Part shown: in pieces, positions 20,891 through 32,109 of the stretch
How the letters are laid out: each line of letters starts with the position of its first letter
Position numbering within the stretch: position 1 is the first letter of the stretch
Assembly: GCF_947179165.1 (NCBI RefSeq)
Contig: NC_077237.1
Coordinates: 88,574,341 to 88,638,340 of the forward strand
Source: Solanum dulcamara
Taxonomy: Eukaryota > Streptophyta > Magnoliopsida > Solanales > Solanaceae
Reading direction: 5' to 3'
DNA length: 64,000 nt
Made by a program: the position numbers and the translations under genes
The notes under the pieces: generated by a model
Told to the model about the DNA's origin: nothing
Database searches by the model: none
The model's input: only the letters and a program-made list of their open reading frames with translations

Positions 20891-21219
20891 TTTGTGAAGG
20901 GTAAATAATATAAAAATAAATTAAGTTCGATGGTGGGGGTGATAGGTTTCTTTTTTATATCTTATCCCTTTAGTTATACACGTAGGGGTTGTTTGGCTCA
21001 TGGAATATCATAAATTATATCTTCAACCAATTAATAAAGTATAAATTTAAACTAATCGTACCAGTGAGTTTTGAATACCAAAACATAATTTAAAGACATA
21101 AAAATGCTTTCTCTATATATTTTTTTTGGCAAGAATTGGCATAATATTATAGTACTACTAGCAGCATTTATACTGAGCTCTCTATGAATCCTAACCAAAA
21201 ACATAAAATTATAATTTAA

Positions 21220-23663
21220 CTAAGCAATTTTCTCATTGGTCAAACATTCCCTCAATTTGACTTGTGCCTTGTTTGAACCAGTTGTGTGAATAATATCACA
21301 ACACTCACATCTATCCATCTGGAAAAAAAATACGCAAGAAAAAATAATTAATATTTATTTTAACAACAACTATATATACTCAAAAATAAATAAGTAAATC
21401 ATAATAAAGAGTAATAACTATAAATATTTGACAATCCAATTACCTTTACAAGTTAATTTGGAATTACTCTGATTATAATTATAACTTAAAAACAATTTTT
21501 CCATTGCATCAATCTCAAAACATTTCATTGATTATGAATAAATTATTGTGTTACAACTTACGAAGTCAACTTGAGAATTAATTAAAGAGAACAAAGAATA
21601 CCTAATTTTGTCTTCTTCTTTTTTGTTCCCTGACCTACACCCTCTATGGGTCTCAATTAATTTAAATTTATGCTCAAAAATTTTACTTTCGAAATAAATT
21701 AAAGCACTCCCTAATTTACTCTTGAACTCGAGACATATATCTAATAAAGAATGAAGGGTTCTCTATCATTTTTTAGATATTTTATGATTTTATTTTTGTG
21801 ACTTATACTGAAATATATCGCTTATTTATCATTTTTTTTATATGATAAAACAATAATTTTCTATCTTTATTTTTATGATGGTAAAATTTAGTGATCATAT
21901 GTGAAAATAGTACTACTCGATATCTAAATTTCGTTATAATCACAATATATTAAGAGCATATATAAGTGTATGTATAATTTACCTCTGCTCGTTTTGTTCT
22001 TGGAGAGTAGACTTGAATCTTGTTGACATAATTTGCCGGGTGGTTGCCACTTATCGGACAACCCGGCAACTTCCGCACCGCCGATCGGGAATACGTGGCC
22101 ATAATTTCATTTTTATTCCGCGTTTTCCCAATAGATTTCAAGAAAAATATATGAGGAGTTTCACAGGACTCCTCTACATTTCCCCTCGTATTAAACATGT
22201 AATATGGAGGATTCTGAGGTCTGCCACTCCAAGTGTCAAATGTTTCAATAGGTATGATTAAATGACTTCGAGGCATAATTTTCTCGTAAACATGAACTGA
22301 ATATCCCCATGACACTGAAAATGTCCAATTGTTTGGCCTGTGATGACATATTGTTTGTTGTAACATACGAGATTGATCGAATTTTGCTACTTTCATGAGG
22401 TGCTTTGTTGATTGTATACGATTCATTGAAGGGAAAATTGGTGCTACCGCATCAAAATGATGAAGGGATATTAATGGCTCTTTTGGATGTGACGATAAAA
22501 ATCCCGAAATATCACCGTGCAAATCGATCTACAAGAGATAATTCAAGTATTATATTTCGGAGTCATATACTTTCCTGCATTTAGAGGATTCAATAATTTA
22601 TATACATACACATAAAAAATAAATTCAACCTATTTATTCAATATAACTTTTAAGAATGTTAAAAAAATTGGGGACTGTGTTCAGATTTTTTAAAGTAGTG
22701 CATTTCTTGAGAACGAGACTGGCATTCATCAATATTTTCAAAGAATCCAAGCAAGATAGACAAAATCTCACATCTTCACCAAACAATTAAAAAAGGAAAG
22801 ATATAGTAATTAGTCAACCTGATACGAGTACGATAATATTTTTGAAGAATTTGAGCACGTACCTGATGAAGACCTTTGAGAGGAATAAAGCTACCTCCAA
22901 GATCCACAATACAAGTCATAGTAATAAGATCAGCAGATTTTAAAAATGGATATCTCCTTAAACAACTCTCCATATCTTGAGCCAATGCTTTTGCTAATGG
23001 AAAACTCATAATAATTCCAGCACCCCCAAAACCTTGATTAAAAGAGTACCAAAAATTAGACAAAATGTATTCACTTTGACCTCCAAAATAGTAGTACTTG
23101 TTATGATCATATTTTGCAAGAACATCAACAAGATTTTCTAAGAAAAATATCGAATCGTCGTCTCCCATAATCACCCATCTAACACCTTCATGTTCTTGAT
23201 CAAAAAGTTCCTTGATCCCATGTACCATTCTAGCCATAATTGGTGCAATATGATGAGTTTCTTTGACTAATTTTGTTATATTGTTTGAAACTCTGTAAGG
23301 GGGTGAATTTTTTGACCATGGTAACAAATTTGCATTAGGTGACTCATCAAGAAACAAGTACCCTCTTGTCAATTTTGGCCTCCACCATAATTCAATGTAA
23401 CTTTTCCTATAATGCCATGCCTTTTCAGATCCAAGTAGGCCAAAAACTAAATGACTAAGATTTGTGTCATTTGATGGAAACAAGTGAGAAATTGGTGAAT
23501 ATTCATAAGGTGATGGACAATTTGGATCTTTGAAAAGAAAAATTGAGGCTAAGTAAAGAATTACACCTGATAATAGTATAACTTTGCAAAGATTAGCCAC
23601 AAAATACTTATCAAACATTGATGCAAACTTCTCTCTCAATGAATCAGATGAAGGAAGTAACAT
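21220..23663 (-). CDS. DUF604/GT31-like glycosyltransferase, type II membrane
   Basis: A plant DUF604 protein, Fringe-related and placed near GT31 beta-1,3-glycosyltransferases, expected in the Golgi; its substrate is unknown. Three exons on the minus strand: 23663-22863, 22528-21983, 21318-21220, with GT-AG introns, give 481 residues. A single hydrophobic segment at about 25-44 after a basic start fits a type II signal anchor. Family blocks follow: FGLLGSEKAWHYRKSYIE, a GDDDS motif with the metal-binding D-x-D at residues 168-170, and GFGGAGIIMSFPLA. The second exon carries DLHGDISGFLSSHPKEP and the NWTFSVSWGYSV block; the short last exon gives the Cys-rich tail DRCECCDIIH. The start ATG is the first in frame and precedes the anchor properly. 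It points towards the kinase gene, which is transcribed convergently. Confidence 0.9.
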
Positions 23664-23713
23664 TTTTTTCCCAACTCAAATGAAGCAAAATGAGAACTTT
23701 TTTTTTGCTAGTT

Positions 23714-23725
23714 TTATAATATATA
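23714..23725 (-). promoter_or_regulatory. Possible TATA box of the DUF604 gene
   Basis: TATATATTATAA on the minus strand lies about 50-60 bp upstream of the start codon, consistent with a short leader. AT-rich surroundings make chance matches likely. Confidence 0.3.
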
Positions 23726-24964
23726 GCTGAGGCTGCTAGAGGTGTATATAAATTATTTTATTAATTGTTGTAGAGGTTGCTTCTCAGAATTTTATGTTTG
23801 ACTTGGTTGAAAACTTGGGATTATTATATTTGACTAATCTTATGTAATTTAATTTGAAGTCATCTGTAAGGAAAGTAATTGAATATTTGTAATCTATTGG
23901 CATTTTCTAAAAAGGTAGCTAGGTACCATAACCATAAAGGTAAATTAATTGTGACAAGCAATTTTCATTTTAGAGGTATATAAAATAATTTAAATATATA
24001 ATGCTAATATTTATATGAAACATAAGATTTAAAACTTGTGATTGTTGATATAATAGGAAATAAGTAGGAATGAATTAGCTACAAAAATCGACCGTTAGGT
24101 TATCATTAAATAGAATTAACAACGATTTTTAGTGTTTATAGACGTAAGTTATTTATCACTAATTTTTGTTTCTTTTCTAGTAATATAAAAATTATAAGAT
24201 GAAAAAGTACCAGGATCATAACATTACAATTCAAAGGAAAACAACTAACTAGTAGTAATTAGATTGTGACTAGTGATGTAGGATAATATAATATTCAAGA
24301 TTTTATTTCATTTTTCCACTATAATATTCACTTGGTCCAGGAGCAATATAATTGCTACTTTTTGACCTTGTTAAAACTCCAGAACAATGTTTATTTTCCA
24401 ATTACAGGAGCTGAAACATGGTTATTTGTGATTATTTTTCTATATATACGTTTAGTATATATAGTTTGATGAAAGTTGAATATTCAAAATATTACTACAA
24501 CCATCATAGCTAGTGAGAAAAATGTGTTCTTATCCCATTTATGAATAATATGTCCTTTGTGAAAGTAATTGACATTGACACATTATTTGAGGACCAGACA
24601 AGTTGATTTTCACTATGTATTTTTAGAGGTTATTATTATATTGACAGCATAAGAAATTTATCAAAAATTTTCTATCGTAAAATATTAGGCGATGAACTCC
24701 TTAATGAAAGTTTTTTCTTCGATTCTCTGTAACTATCATATATATATAATAAATATGGTGAGACTAAATGAGGGAGAGAGTACTGAGTATGATTTACAAA
24801 ATATTTGATCAATAACATCGCTCTATTTTCTACTAATTTTACCAAAATCATCTAAATTCCTTCATATTATTTCAATCATTTCATATTATCTAAATATTAT
24901 CTAAGTCATTTTATATTGATATCAGAATGAGAAGTTCTTTGGACACCTAAAAACAAGAAAAAAT
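23726..24964. other. AT-rich intergenic DNA
   Basis: No gene, RNA or element with clear ends is seen. It is upstream DNA of the DUF604 gene followed by AT-rich sequence. Confidence 0.5.
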
Positions 24965-25318
24965 TCATGAAAAGACACCCGGCCTATCACGATATTGTAT
25001 ATATATATATATGATATCCATGAAATTAAGCCGTCGTCTTTTACTGCTAGCTTTATTATTTATTTTTTGGTGGAACTTAACTATAGCTTCACAATCTGTT
25101 CTTAGTAATATTTTATTTTTATTTAAAATATATAGTTTAAAACTATTTAGACCGTATATAATTGCTAATACCTCTGCATCTATACTACTCATATTTTTCT
25201 TTTCTTTGTATTGTCCATTTTGATATGCACAAATTTTTTCTTCATTTTTATGACTGTATTTGTTAGGTCGAGTTTTTAAAATAACTCCCCATCCTAGCTT
25301 ACTTCCATCTATTTGGAC
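24965..25318 (-). pseudogene. Endogenous pararetrovirus RNase H fragment (Caulimoviridae)
   Basis: A minus-strand open frame of about 118 codons (the stretch from the ATG at 25192 continues open upstream to 25318) resembles the RNase H part of caulimovirid reverse transcriptase. Visible are a DGSKLGWG block, a DAEVLAIIYGLNSFKLY block and an LRTDCEAIVKF block, which supply the D, E and D metal-binding positions in order. The basic RRRLNF stretch after them also fits the family. No reverse transcriptase core, movement or coat frame is seen nearby. Upstream it stops at an (AT)n run. It is an isolated old genomic relic and shows no sign of being functional. Confidence 0.75.
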
Positions 25319-25344
25319 ATATATATATATATATATATATATAT
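25317..25344. repeat. AT microsatellite
   Basis: An uninterrupted (AT)n run of about 27 bp directly at the upstream edge of the pararetrovirus fragment. Confidence 0.9.
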
Positions 25345-25826
25345 TATTTAATTTTTGAAACTAAATAAAGAACAAAAAAAATATACTATCCAAAAAAAGA
25401 AGCAGGAGAGAACTATTAAAATAAGATAAATAAATAAAAAATATTTATTAATTAGGAATTTTTAATTCTTGATTCGAACGTTATAAGCATTTTTTCCCTT
25501 AAGTTCTGATGACTGATCCGTAGTTGAAGGATCTGAGTATACTTTAATTTCAAAGCCAATCCTATTCATTATTTAATATTACTTATTATTATATCATTCC
25601 TTAATCAAATATAAATTAAATATTTGACTTAAACCACTAATATATATGCTTTAGGAATAGAGAGTTTCATATCGAACTTTAGGTATAGAGAGTTTTGAGT
25701 TCGAGTCGTGAAACTAATTATTCGAGTTTACATTTCGGATTAATTGATAAATTACGTAGGTTTTTATTAAAGTGGTCACATCACGTGCACTCTAGTTGCC
25801 AAATTGACTAAAGACTAGTAATATTC
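25345..25826. other. AT-rich intergenic DNA before the satellite
   Basis: No gene or defined element is seen. A short local repeat (TAGGTATAGAGAGTTT-type, about 25650-25700) occurs twice. Confidence 0.45.
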
Positions 25827-26065
25827 ACGGGCTAATAGAAAAACACCTAATTCCAATTATGCGGCCTCTAAATATTATGAATGCATCGTGGATCGTACCG
25901 AAACTACATGTACTGATCACCCAGGTGCTTACAGAGGGTCCCATATAGGTTTCGAAAAAAAATTGACCGAAAGTCAAATCACCAAAATATTCATAAGCTA
26001 ACAAACACGAAAAATGAGATCGCCTAATTATGCTTGTGCGATCCCTAAATGCTAAGCATGCGTCG
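25827..26065. repeat. Satellite subfamily B, left block
   Basis: About 1.3 units of the B-type satellite: GCGGCCTCTAAATATTATGAATGC, CGTGGATCGTACCGAA, GAGGGTCCCATA and CACCAAAATATTCATAAGC. Near 26065 it passes without a break into subfamily A (TAGAAGCCCC...). Confidence 0.85.
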
Positions 26066-29000
26066 TAGAAGCCCCTAAAATGCACCTAAACGCTGCAGAA
26101 GCCCCGTCGGGGCTACTGGAGTCGTTCCCCATATCGTTATGGACGCTCTAAAGAAGAATCCAAGAAAATGACTCGGACACCCAATACCAAAAAATTCATA
26201 GGCTAACATACACGAAAAACTGATAAAATCGCCTAAATGTCGTAGAAGCCCCATCTAAAAAATTCGACTTGGACCACCTGCATCTAAAAAATTCGTGGGC
26301 TAACACACACGAAAACCTGGAAAAATCATCTAATTCTTGTTGCGTTGCCCCTAAAATTCTCCTAAACGCCGTAGAAGCCCTTCCAGGGCTATAAGAGTCG
26401 TTCCCCAGTTATTAAGGACGCCACTAAACAAGAATCCAAGAAAAATCAATATGTACCCAGGCACCTAAAAAAATCTGTAGGCTAACACATAAGAAAAACT
26501 AGCAAAATCGCCTAATTCCTGTTGTGGCGCCCTAAAATGCTCCTAAATGCAGTAGAAGCCCCACTAAGGTTACCGGAGTCGTTCCAAGGTCGTTACGGAC
26601 GCTTCTAAAGAAGAATTCAAGAAATTCCATTCGGATCCTCAACACCTAAAAAATTCGTGGGCTAACACACATGAAAAATGGACAAAATTACCTAATTCCT
26701 ATTGTGTTTCCCCTAAAAATGCTCCTCATTGCCGTAGAAGTCTTTCCGAGGCTATTGGAATCGTTCCCCTGGTCGTTACAGATGATACTAAAGAAGAATC
26801 CAAGAAAATTCAACCCGAATCTCTAGCACCTAAAAAATTTATGGGATAACACACAAAACAAACTGACAAAATCGTCTAATTATCATTGCATTGCTTCTAA
26901 AATGCTTCTAAATGTCGTAGAAGCCTTGTTGAGGCTACTAGAGTCTCTCACAGGTCATTATGGATGCTACTAAAGAAAAATCCAAAAGATTCGACCCAAA
27001 CCCCCCGACACCGAAAAACTGGTAAAATTATTGAAAGTTCTGTTGCATCGCCCCTAAAATGCTCATAAACGTCGTAGAAGCCCCTAAAATGCTCATAAAC
27101 GCCGTAGAAGCCCCATCGGGGCTATTGGAGTCGTTCTCGAGATCATGACGGACGCTACTAAAGAAGAATTCAAGAAAATTCGATTCAGACATTCGGCACC
27201 TAAAAAATCCATGGATAGCGCATATAAAAAACTGGCAAAATCGCCTAATTCCTATTACGCCGCCCTTAAAATGATCCTAAACGTCGTAGAAGTCCCTCTA
27301 GGGCTATTGGAATCGTTTCCAGGTTGTTACAGACGCTACTAAAGAAGAATCTAAGAAAAAACTCGAACTGGACCTCTGTACACCTAAAAATCCATAGGCT
27401 AACTCACACGAAAAACCATTAAAATTGCCTAATTCCTATTGCGTCGCCCCTAAAATACTGCTCGACACTGTAGAAGCCGTGCCAGGGCTACTGGAGTTGT
27501 TCCCCAGGTCGTTATGAATGCTACTAGAGAAGAATCCATGAAAATTCGATCGAACCCCGACACCTAAAAAAATCATGGGATAACATACAAAAAAAACTAA
27601 CAAAACCGCCTAATTTCTATTGCGTTGCCTCTAAAATGTTCCTAAACATCGTAGAAGCCCCTTCGGTGCTACTAGAGTCTTTCCCCAGTCCGTTACGGAT
27701 GCTACTAAATAGGAATCCAAGAAAATTTGATTCAAACCCCGGCATTAAAAAAATTGTGGGCTAACACACGAAAAACTGGCAAAATTGCTTAATTCCTGTT
27801 GCGTAGTCCTTAAAGTGCTCCTAAACAACATAGAAGCCCCGTCGGAGCTATTGGAGTCGTTCCTCAAGTCATTACATAGGCTACTAAAGCAGAATTCAAG
27901 AAAATTCGACCTGAATCCCCGACACCTAAAAATCTGTGGGCTAACACACACGAAAAACTAGCAAAATTTCCTAATTTATATTACTTCGCCTCTAAAATGC
28001 TCTTAAATGTCGTAGAATCCTTGTCGGGGCTACTGGATTCGTCCCCAAGTCGTTACGGATTCTATTTAAGAAAACTCAATCCGAAACCTCGGCACCTAAA
28101 AAATCTATGGGCTAACACATACGAAAAAATGAAAAAATCATTTAATTCATGTTGCCTCGCCCCTAAAATGCTCCCAAACATCGTAGAAGCCCCTCCGGGA
28201 CAACTGAAGTCATTCCCCAGGTCATTAAGGACGTTACTAAAAAATAATCCAAGAAAATTCGACCCGAATTCGTGGACCTAAAAAATCTGTGGTCTAGCAC
28301 ACACGAAAAACTAAAAAAAATTCCTAATTCATGCTGCGTCGACCTAAAATGCTCTTAAACGCGATAGAAGCTCTGCCGGGGCTACTGAAGTTGATCCCAG
28401 TTCATTACGAATGCTACTAAATAAGAATCAAAAAAAACTCGACCCGTACCTTCGACACCTAAATAATCCATAGGCTAACACACATGAAAAACTGGCAAAA
28501 TCGCCTAAGTTCTTTTGCGTCGCCCCTAAAATATTCCTAAACACTATAAAAGCCCCATCGCGGCTACTGAAGTTGTTTTATGGATGCTACTAAAGGGGAA
28601 TCCAAGAGAAAATTTGATCCGGACCCCCGGTAGCTAAAAAATCTGTGGGCTAACACACACGAAAAACTAGCAAAATCGCTTAATTTCTGTTGCGTCGGCC
28701 ATAAATTGTTCCTAGACGCTGTAGAAGACTTGCCAAGGCTACTGAAGTCGTTCTCAGGTAGTTACAGACGCTACTAATAAAGAATCTAAGAAATTTTGAC
28801 CCAGACCCCCAACACCTAAAAAATCTGTAGGCTAACACACACGAAAAACTAAAAAAATAGTCTATTCCTGATGCGTCGCCTCTAAGATGCTTCTAAATGG
28901 TGTATAAGCCCCGCTGAGGCTACTAGAATGCTCTTAAACGTCGTAGAAGCCCTGCATGACTGCTGGAGTCATTCTACAGGTCGTTACGGATGTTAATAAT

Positions 29001-29765
29001 GAAGAATCCAAGAAAATTTGACACAGACCCCCACCACCTAATAAAATTTGTGGACTAACACACATGAAAAACTGGTAAGATCACCTAAATGTTGTTTTGT
29101 CGCCCCTAAAATGCCCTTAAATGCCATAGAAGCCCTGCCGGAGCTATTGGAGCCGTTTCATAGGTCGTTATAGACGCAACTAAAGTAGAATCCAAGAAAA
29201 ATTTGATTCAAATCCCGGGACCTAAAATATTTGTGGGCTAACACACACGAAAAATGGCAAGATCGCCTAAATGTTGTTGTGTCGCCCCTAAAATGCCCTT
29301 AAATGCCATAGAAGTCCTGCCGGAGCTATTGGAGTCGTTCCATAGGTTGTTATAGATGCAACTAAAGTAGAATCCAAGAAAAATTTGATTCAAATTCTGG
29401 CACCTAAAAAATTTGTGGGCTAACAGACACAAAAAAACTGACACAATCGCCTAATTCCTATTGCATCGCCCCTAAAATGTTCCTAAACGTCGTAAAATCC
29501 TGTCGGGGCTACTGGAGTCATTCCCCAGGTCCTTACGGACGCTACTAAAGAAGAATTCAAGAAAAATTAATCCACACCCTCGGCACCCCAAAAATCTGTC
29601 GATAAATACACACGAAAAATTGGCAAAATCGCCTAATTTCTATTACGTCACCCCTAAAATGCATCTAAACACTATAGAATCCCCGTCGGAGCTACTAGAT
29701 TTATTCTCCAAGTCGTTATAGGCACTACTAAAGAAGTATCCAAGAAAATTCTACCTGGACCCACT
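26066..29765. repeat. Satellite subfamily A array, about 181-bp unit
   Basis: About 20 degenerate head-to-tail units. The landmark GGGCTAACACACACGAAAAA recurs at intervals of 180-183 bp (for example 26480, 26660, 27397, 27578, 27759, 27939), with a few truncated units. Other constant parts are CGTCGCCCCTAAAATGCTCC, GTAGAAGCCCCGYCGGGGCT and GGTCGTTACGGACGCTACTA. CGGGGCT and its partner AGCCCCG form a small palindrome in each unit. Open frames within it (for example 27145-27342, 27997-28281) are chance products. The GC-rich words show many C-to-T type changes, as expected for silenced satellite DNA. Confidence 0.95.
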
Positions 29766-31645
29766 GCATCGTATCCAAATAGAGTAGAGAGAAATTTGGA
29801 GATATTTTCCAGCAACTGCTGATTAGAGAGGAAATCATGAGATTAAAAGAGGATCTATTTGAAAAATAACCTTCTACTGCTAATAGGGTAATTCTTCAGC
29901 AGACACAAGGTGAATATGAACTATACCTTCAGTACGAAGAGGAATTTTTGAGACAAAAGGCTAGTATTCAGGGGTTCTCAGAGGGAGACAAGAATGCCAA
30001 ATTTTTTCACTTCCTTGTTAAGAGGAGAAGAAAGAAATTATCTATTAGCAGAATAATAAAAGTTGATGGGAATTGGGCTGAATTTGAGGAAGATATTGCT
30101 ATTGAGGCACTCAGTTTTATCAAGATCAGTTTACTGAGACTGAAACTGACACTAAGCTCACTTTATTACATCATATTCATCCTCAGGTAACTACTGAAGA
30201 AAACATTTATTTAAAAAATATGTTTGATGCTGAAGAAATAAAGAGAGTTGTGTTTGAGCTTAATGGGGATAATGCTTATGGGCCTGATGGTTTCACAGGG
30301 CATTTCTATCAGTTCTGTTGAGATATTATTGGAGCTTATCTAGTTGGTATTGTACAGGCTTTCTTTCAGGATAACTCTTTACCCAAGTCCATCACTCATA
30401 CTAATCTAGTTCTAATTCCTAAAAAGGCTCATATACAAACCTTTTTGCATTTAAGATCAATTAGTTTGAGTAACTTCATTAATAAAGTGATCTTCAAGAC
30501 CTTACATGATAGACTAAAAGGTGTATTACCTAGACTAATTTCTCAAAATTAGTTAGGATTTGTGAAGGGAAGGAATAGCTCTGAAAATGTTCTTCTAGCT
30601 TAATAAATCATCACTGGCATTGGAAAGAGAGGTAAACCTGCTAATGTTGTAATTAAACAGGACATGGCCAAAGCATATGACAGAGTAAACTGGAGATTTT
30701 TGGTACAAGTGTTAGAACAAATGGGCTTTGATGTAAAAGTGGTGGATATGATTTGGAGAGTAGTAGCTAATAATTGGTACTCAATTCTCATCAATGGTCA
30801 GTCCCATGAATTTTTTCACCCTACAAGAGGGGTCAAACAGGGTGATCCCTTGTCCACTACTCTATTTATCCTAGCAGCTAAAGTACTATCCAGAGCTATG
30901 AATCATTTATTCTATAACCCTGATTTTAAAAGTTTTGAAATACCTAAGTGGAGTGAGAATTTAAATCATCTTGCTTATGCTGATGCCTTAGGTATGTTTA
31001 GGCTAGTTTGTGGTTTGATAACTGGACCGAGCTGGGTACTTTGTATGATATTATCCCTACCAACCAGAATTTTGATCCTACACTGGATGAGGTGAATCAA
31101 CTCACTCTTAATGGTAGATGGAATAAGAATATGATGCTAGAATTGTTCAATAGTGAGGTATGTGACCATGTTCAGAAGGCTTTAGGGGATTATCAAGTGT
31201 CAGAAGAAAGAGACATAACATGGTGGATGCCTAACCCCAGAGGAAAATTTTATGTTGGATCTGCCTGGGAGATCCTTAGAAATAGAAACAATCCTCAAGA
31301 AGGTATAATGAACATTTGGGAAAAGAGGATACCTTTCAAAGTTTCCTTTCTAGTATGGAAAATCGGCAACAGAGAATTCCTATAGGGGAAGTCCTAATAA
31401 GAAACAAAATAATTGATTCTATGTTGTGTGGCTGTTGTGAGAATAATGCTCAAGAATCTTTTAATCACTTTTTTTGTCCTGATGCTAATTTCTTATGGAT
31501 ATGGTTTGCAGGAGCACCTGGTTTACAAGGCCCTTTTATTCAGCTAAGTCAAACCATATATAGGTGGTGGAATGAAGAATGTGTGACTAAACTAAGACCA
31601 CTTTATAAGACAGTCCCTGCCTTCATTATGTGGCAACTATGTAGG
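29766..31645 (+). pseudogene. LINE (non-LTR retrotransposon) ORF2 fragment
   Basis: Plus-strand pieces of a plant LINE ORF2 in order: the pre-RT region with [19 protein letters not shown] (about 29970-30040); RT blocks with GPDGFTGHFYQ (about 30280-30315), MAKAYDRVNWRFL (30664 on) and GVKQGDPLS (about 30830-30855); a YAD that should be YADD/FADD; and then, after an internal deletion near 30980, the zinc-finger region found downstream of RT (about 31010-31645). The 5' endonuclease domain is missing, several in-frame stops occur (for example near 30319, 30550 and 30601), and the second catalytic aspartate is lost. It is inactive. It begins directly at satellite DNA. Confidence 0.9.
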
Positions 31646-32109
31646 GACCGACGTCTCTCCTCGACCTCCTCCACGCGGCTAGCTCGGGTTAGTTGAAGGT
31701 TCCTTGTGGTGAGTTTCCATGTTTCGGGAACAACCTCTTTTATATTCTAAGCTCATATTTTGTAAAACATTAAAACTTTTATGAAGACATTTCTTGACAC
31801 TTATTTTTTAGGGTGAGCTAGGGACATGTCTTAGCCCCCCGCCATGTCTATTAGTAGAGGTATGTTGGGACATAAATGAAAAATGTTGTGAAGTTTCTAA
31901 GGCCTATTGTTACACGATATTTCTCTTAGTTTCGGTTCTCGTTTTATTTATTTACTAGTCCCAGTTCCCTTTTTATTTATTTACTTTCCGCTTGTTATTG
32001 TATGATATTACCAATGAAATGCTTAATGAATTCTAAGAGGCTTGGGTGAGGTACCTCCGAGTGTCTCATTCGCCGCGTCACGTCTAGGTCCTAGGCCCGG
32101 GTTGTGACA
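31646..32109 (+). mobile_element. Partial Gypsy-type LTR
   Basis: A GC-rich block that ends GGCCCGGGTTGTGACA, preceded by GAGGTACCTCCGAGTGTCTC and CATTCGCCGCGTCACG, the style of 3' LTR ends of Solanaceae Gypsy (chromovirus-like) elements. The CA end at 32109 abuts satellite subfamily B directly. Its left part is joined to LINE sequence and has no matching TG start, so it is a truncated LTR. The exact left limit is approximate. Confidence 0.6.

Larger units (their letters stand above)
20388..21219. other. Spacer between kinase and glycosyltransferase
   Basis: Convergent 3' regions of the two genes. It contains a 29-bp tandem repeat (20501-20587) and a SINE-tail-like sequence (about 20793-20890, minus strand). 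The rest is AT-rich without a gene. Confidence 0.6.

Noticed and set aside
22013..22261. Plus-strand frame opposite the DUF604 gene
   Set aside because: It is antisense to exon 2 of the glycosyltransferase, whose frame, splice sites and motifs are convincing.
27145..28281. Protein-coding frames in the satellite
   Set aside because: They follow the repeat unit in shifting frames and reflect GC-rich satellite words, not genes.
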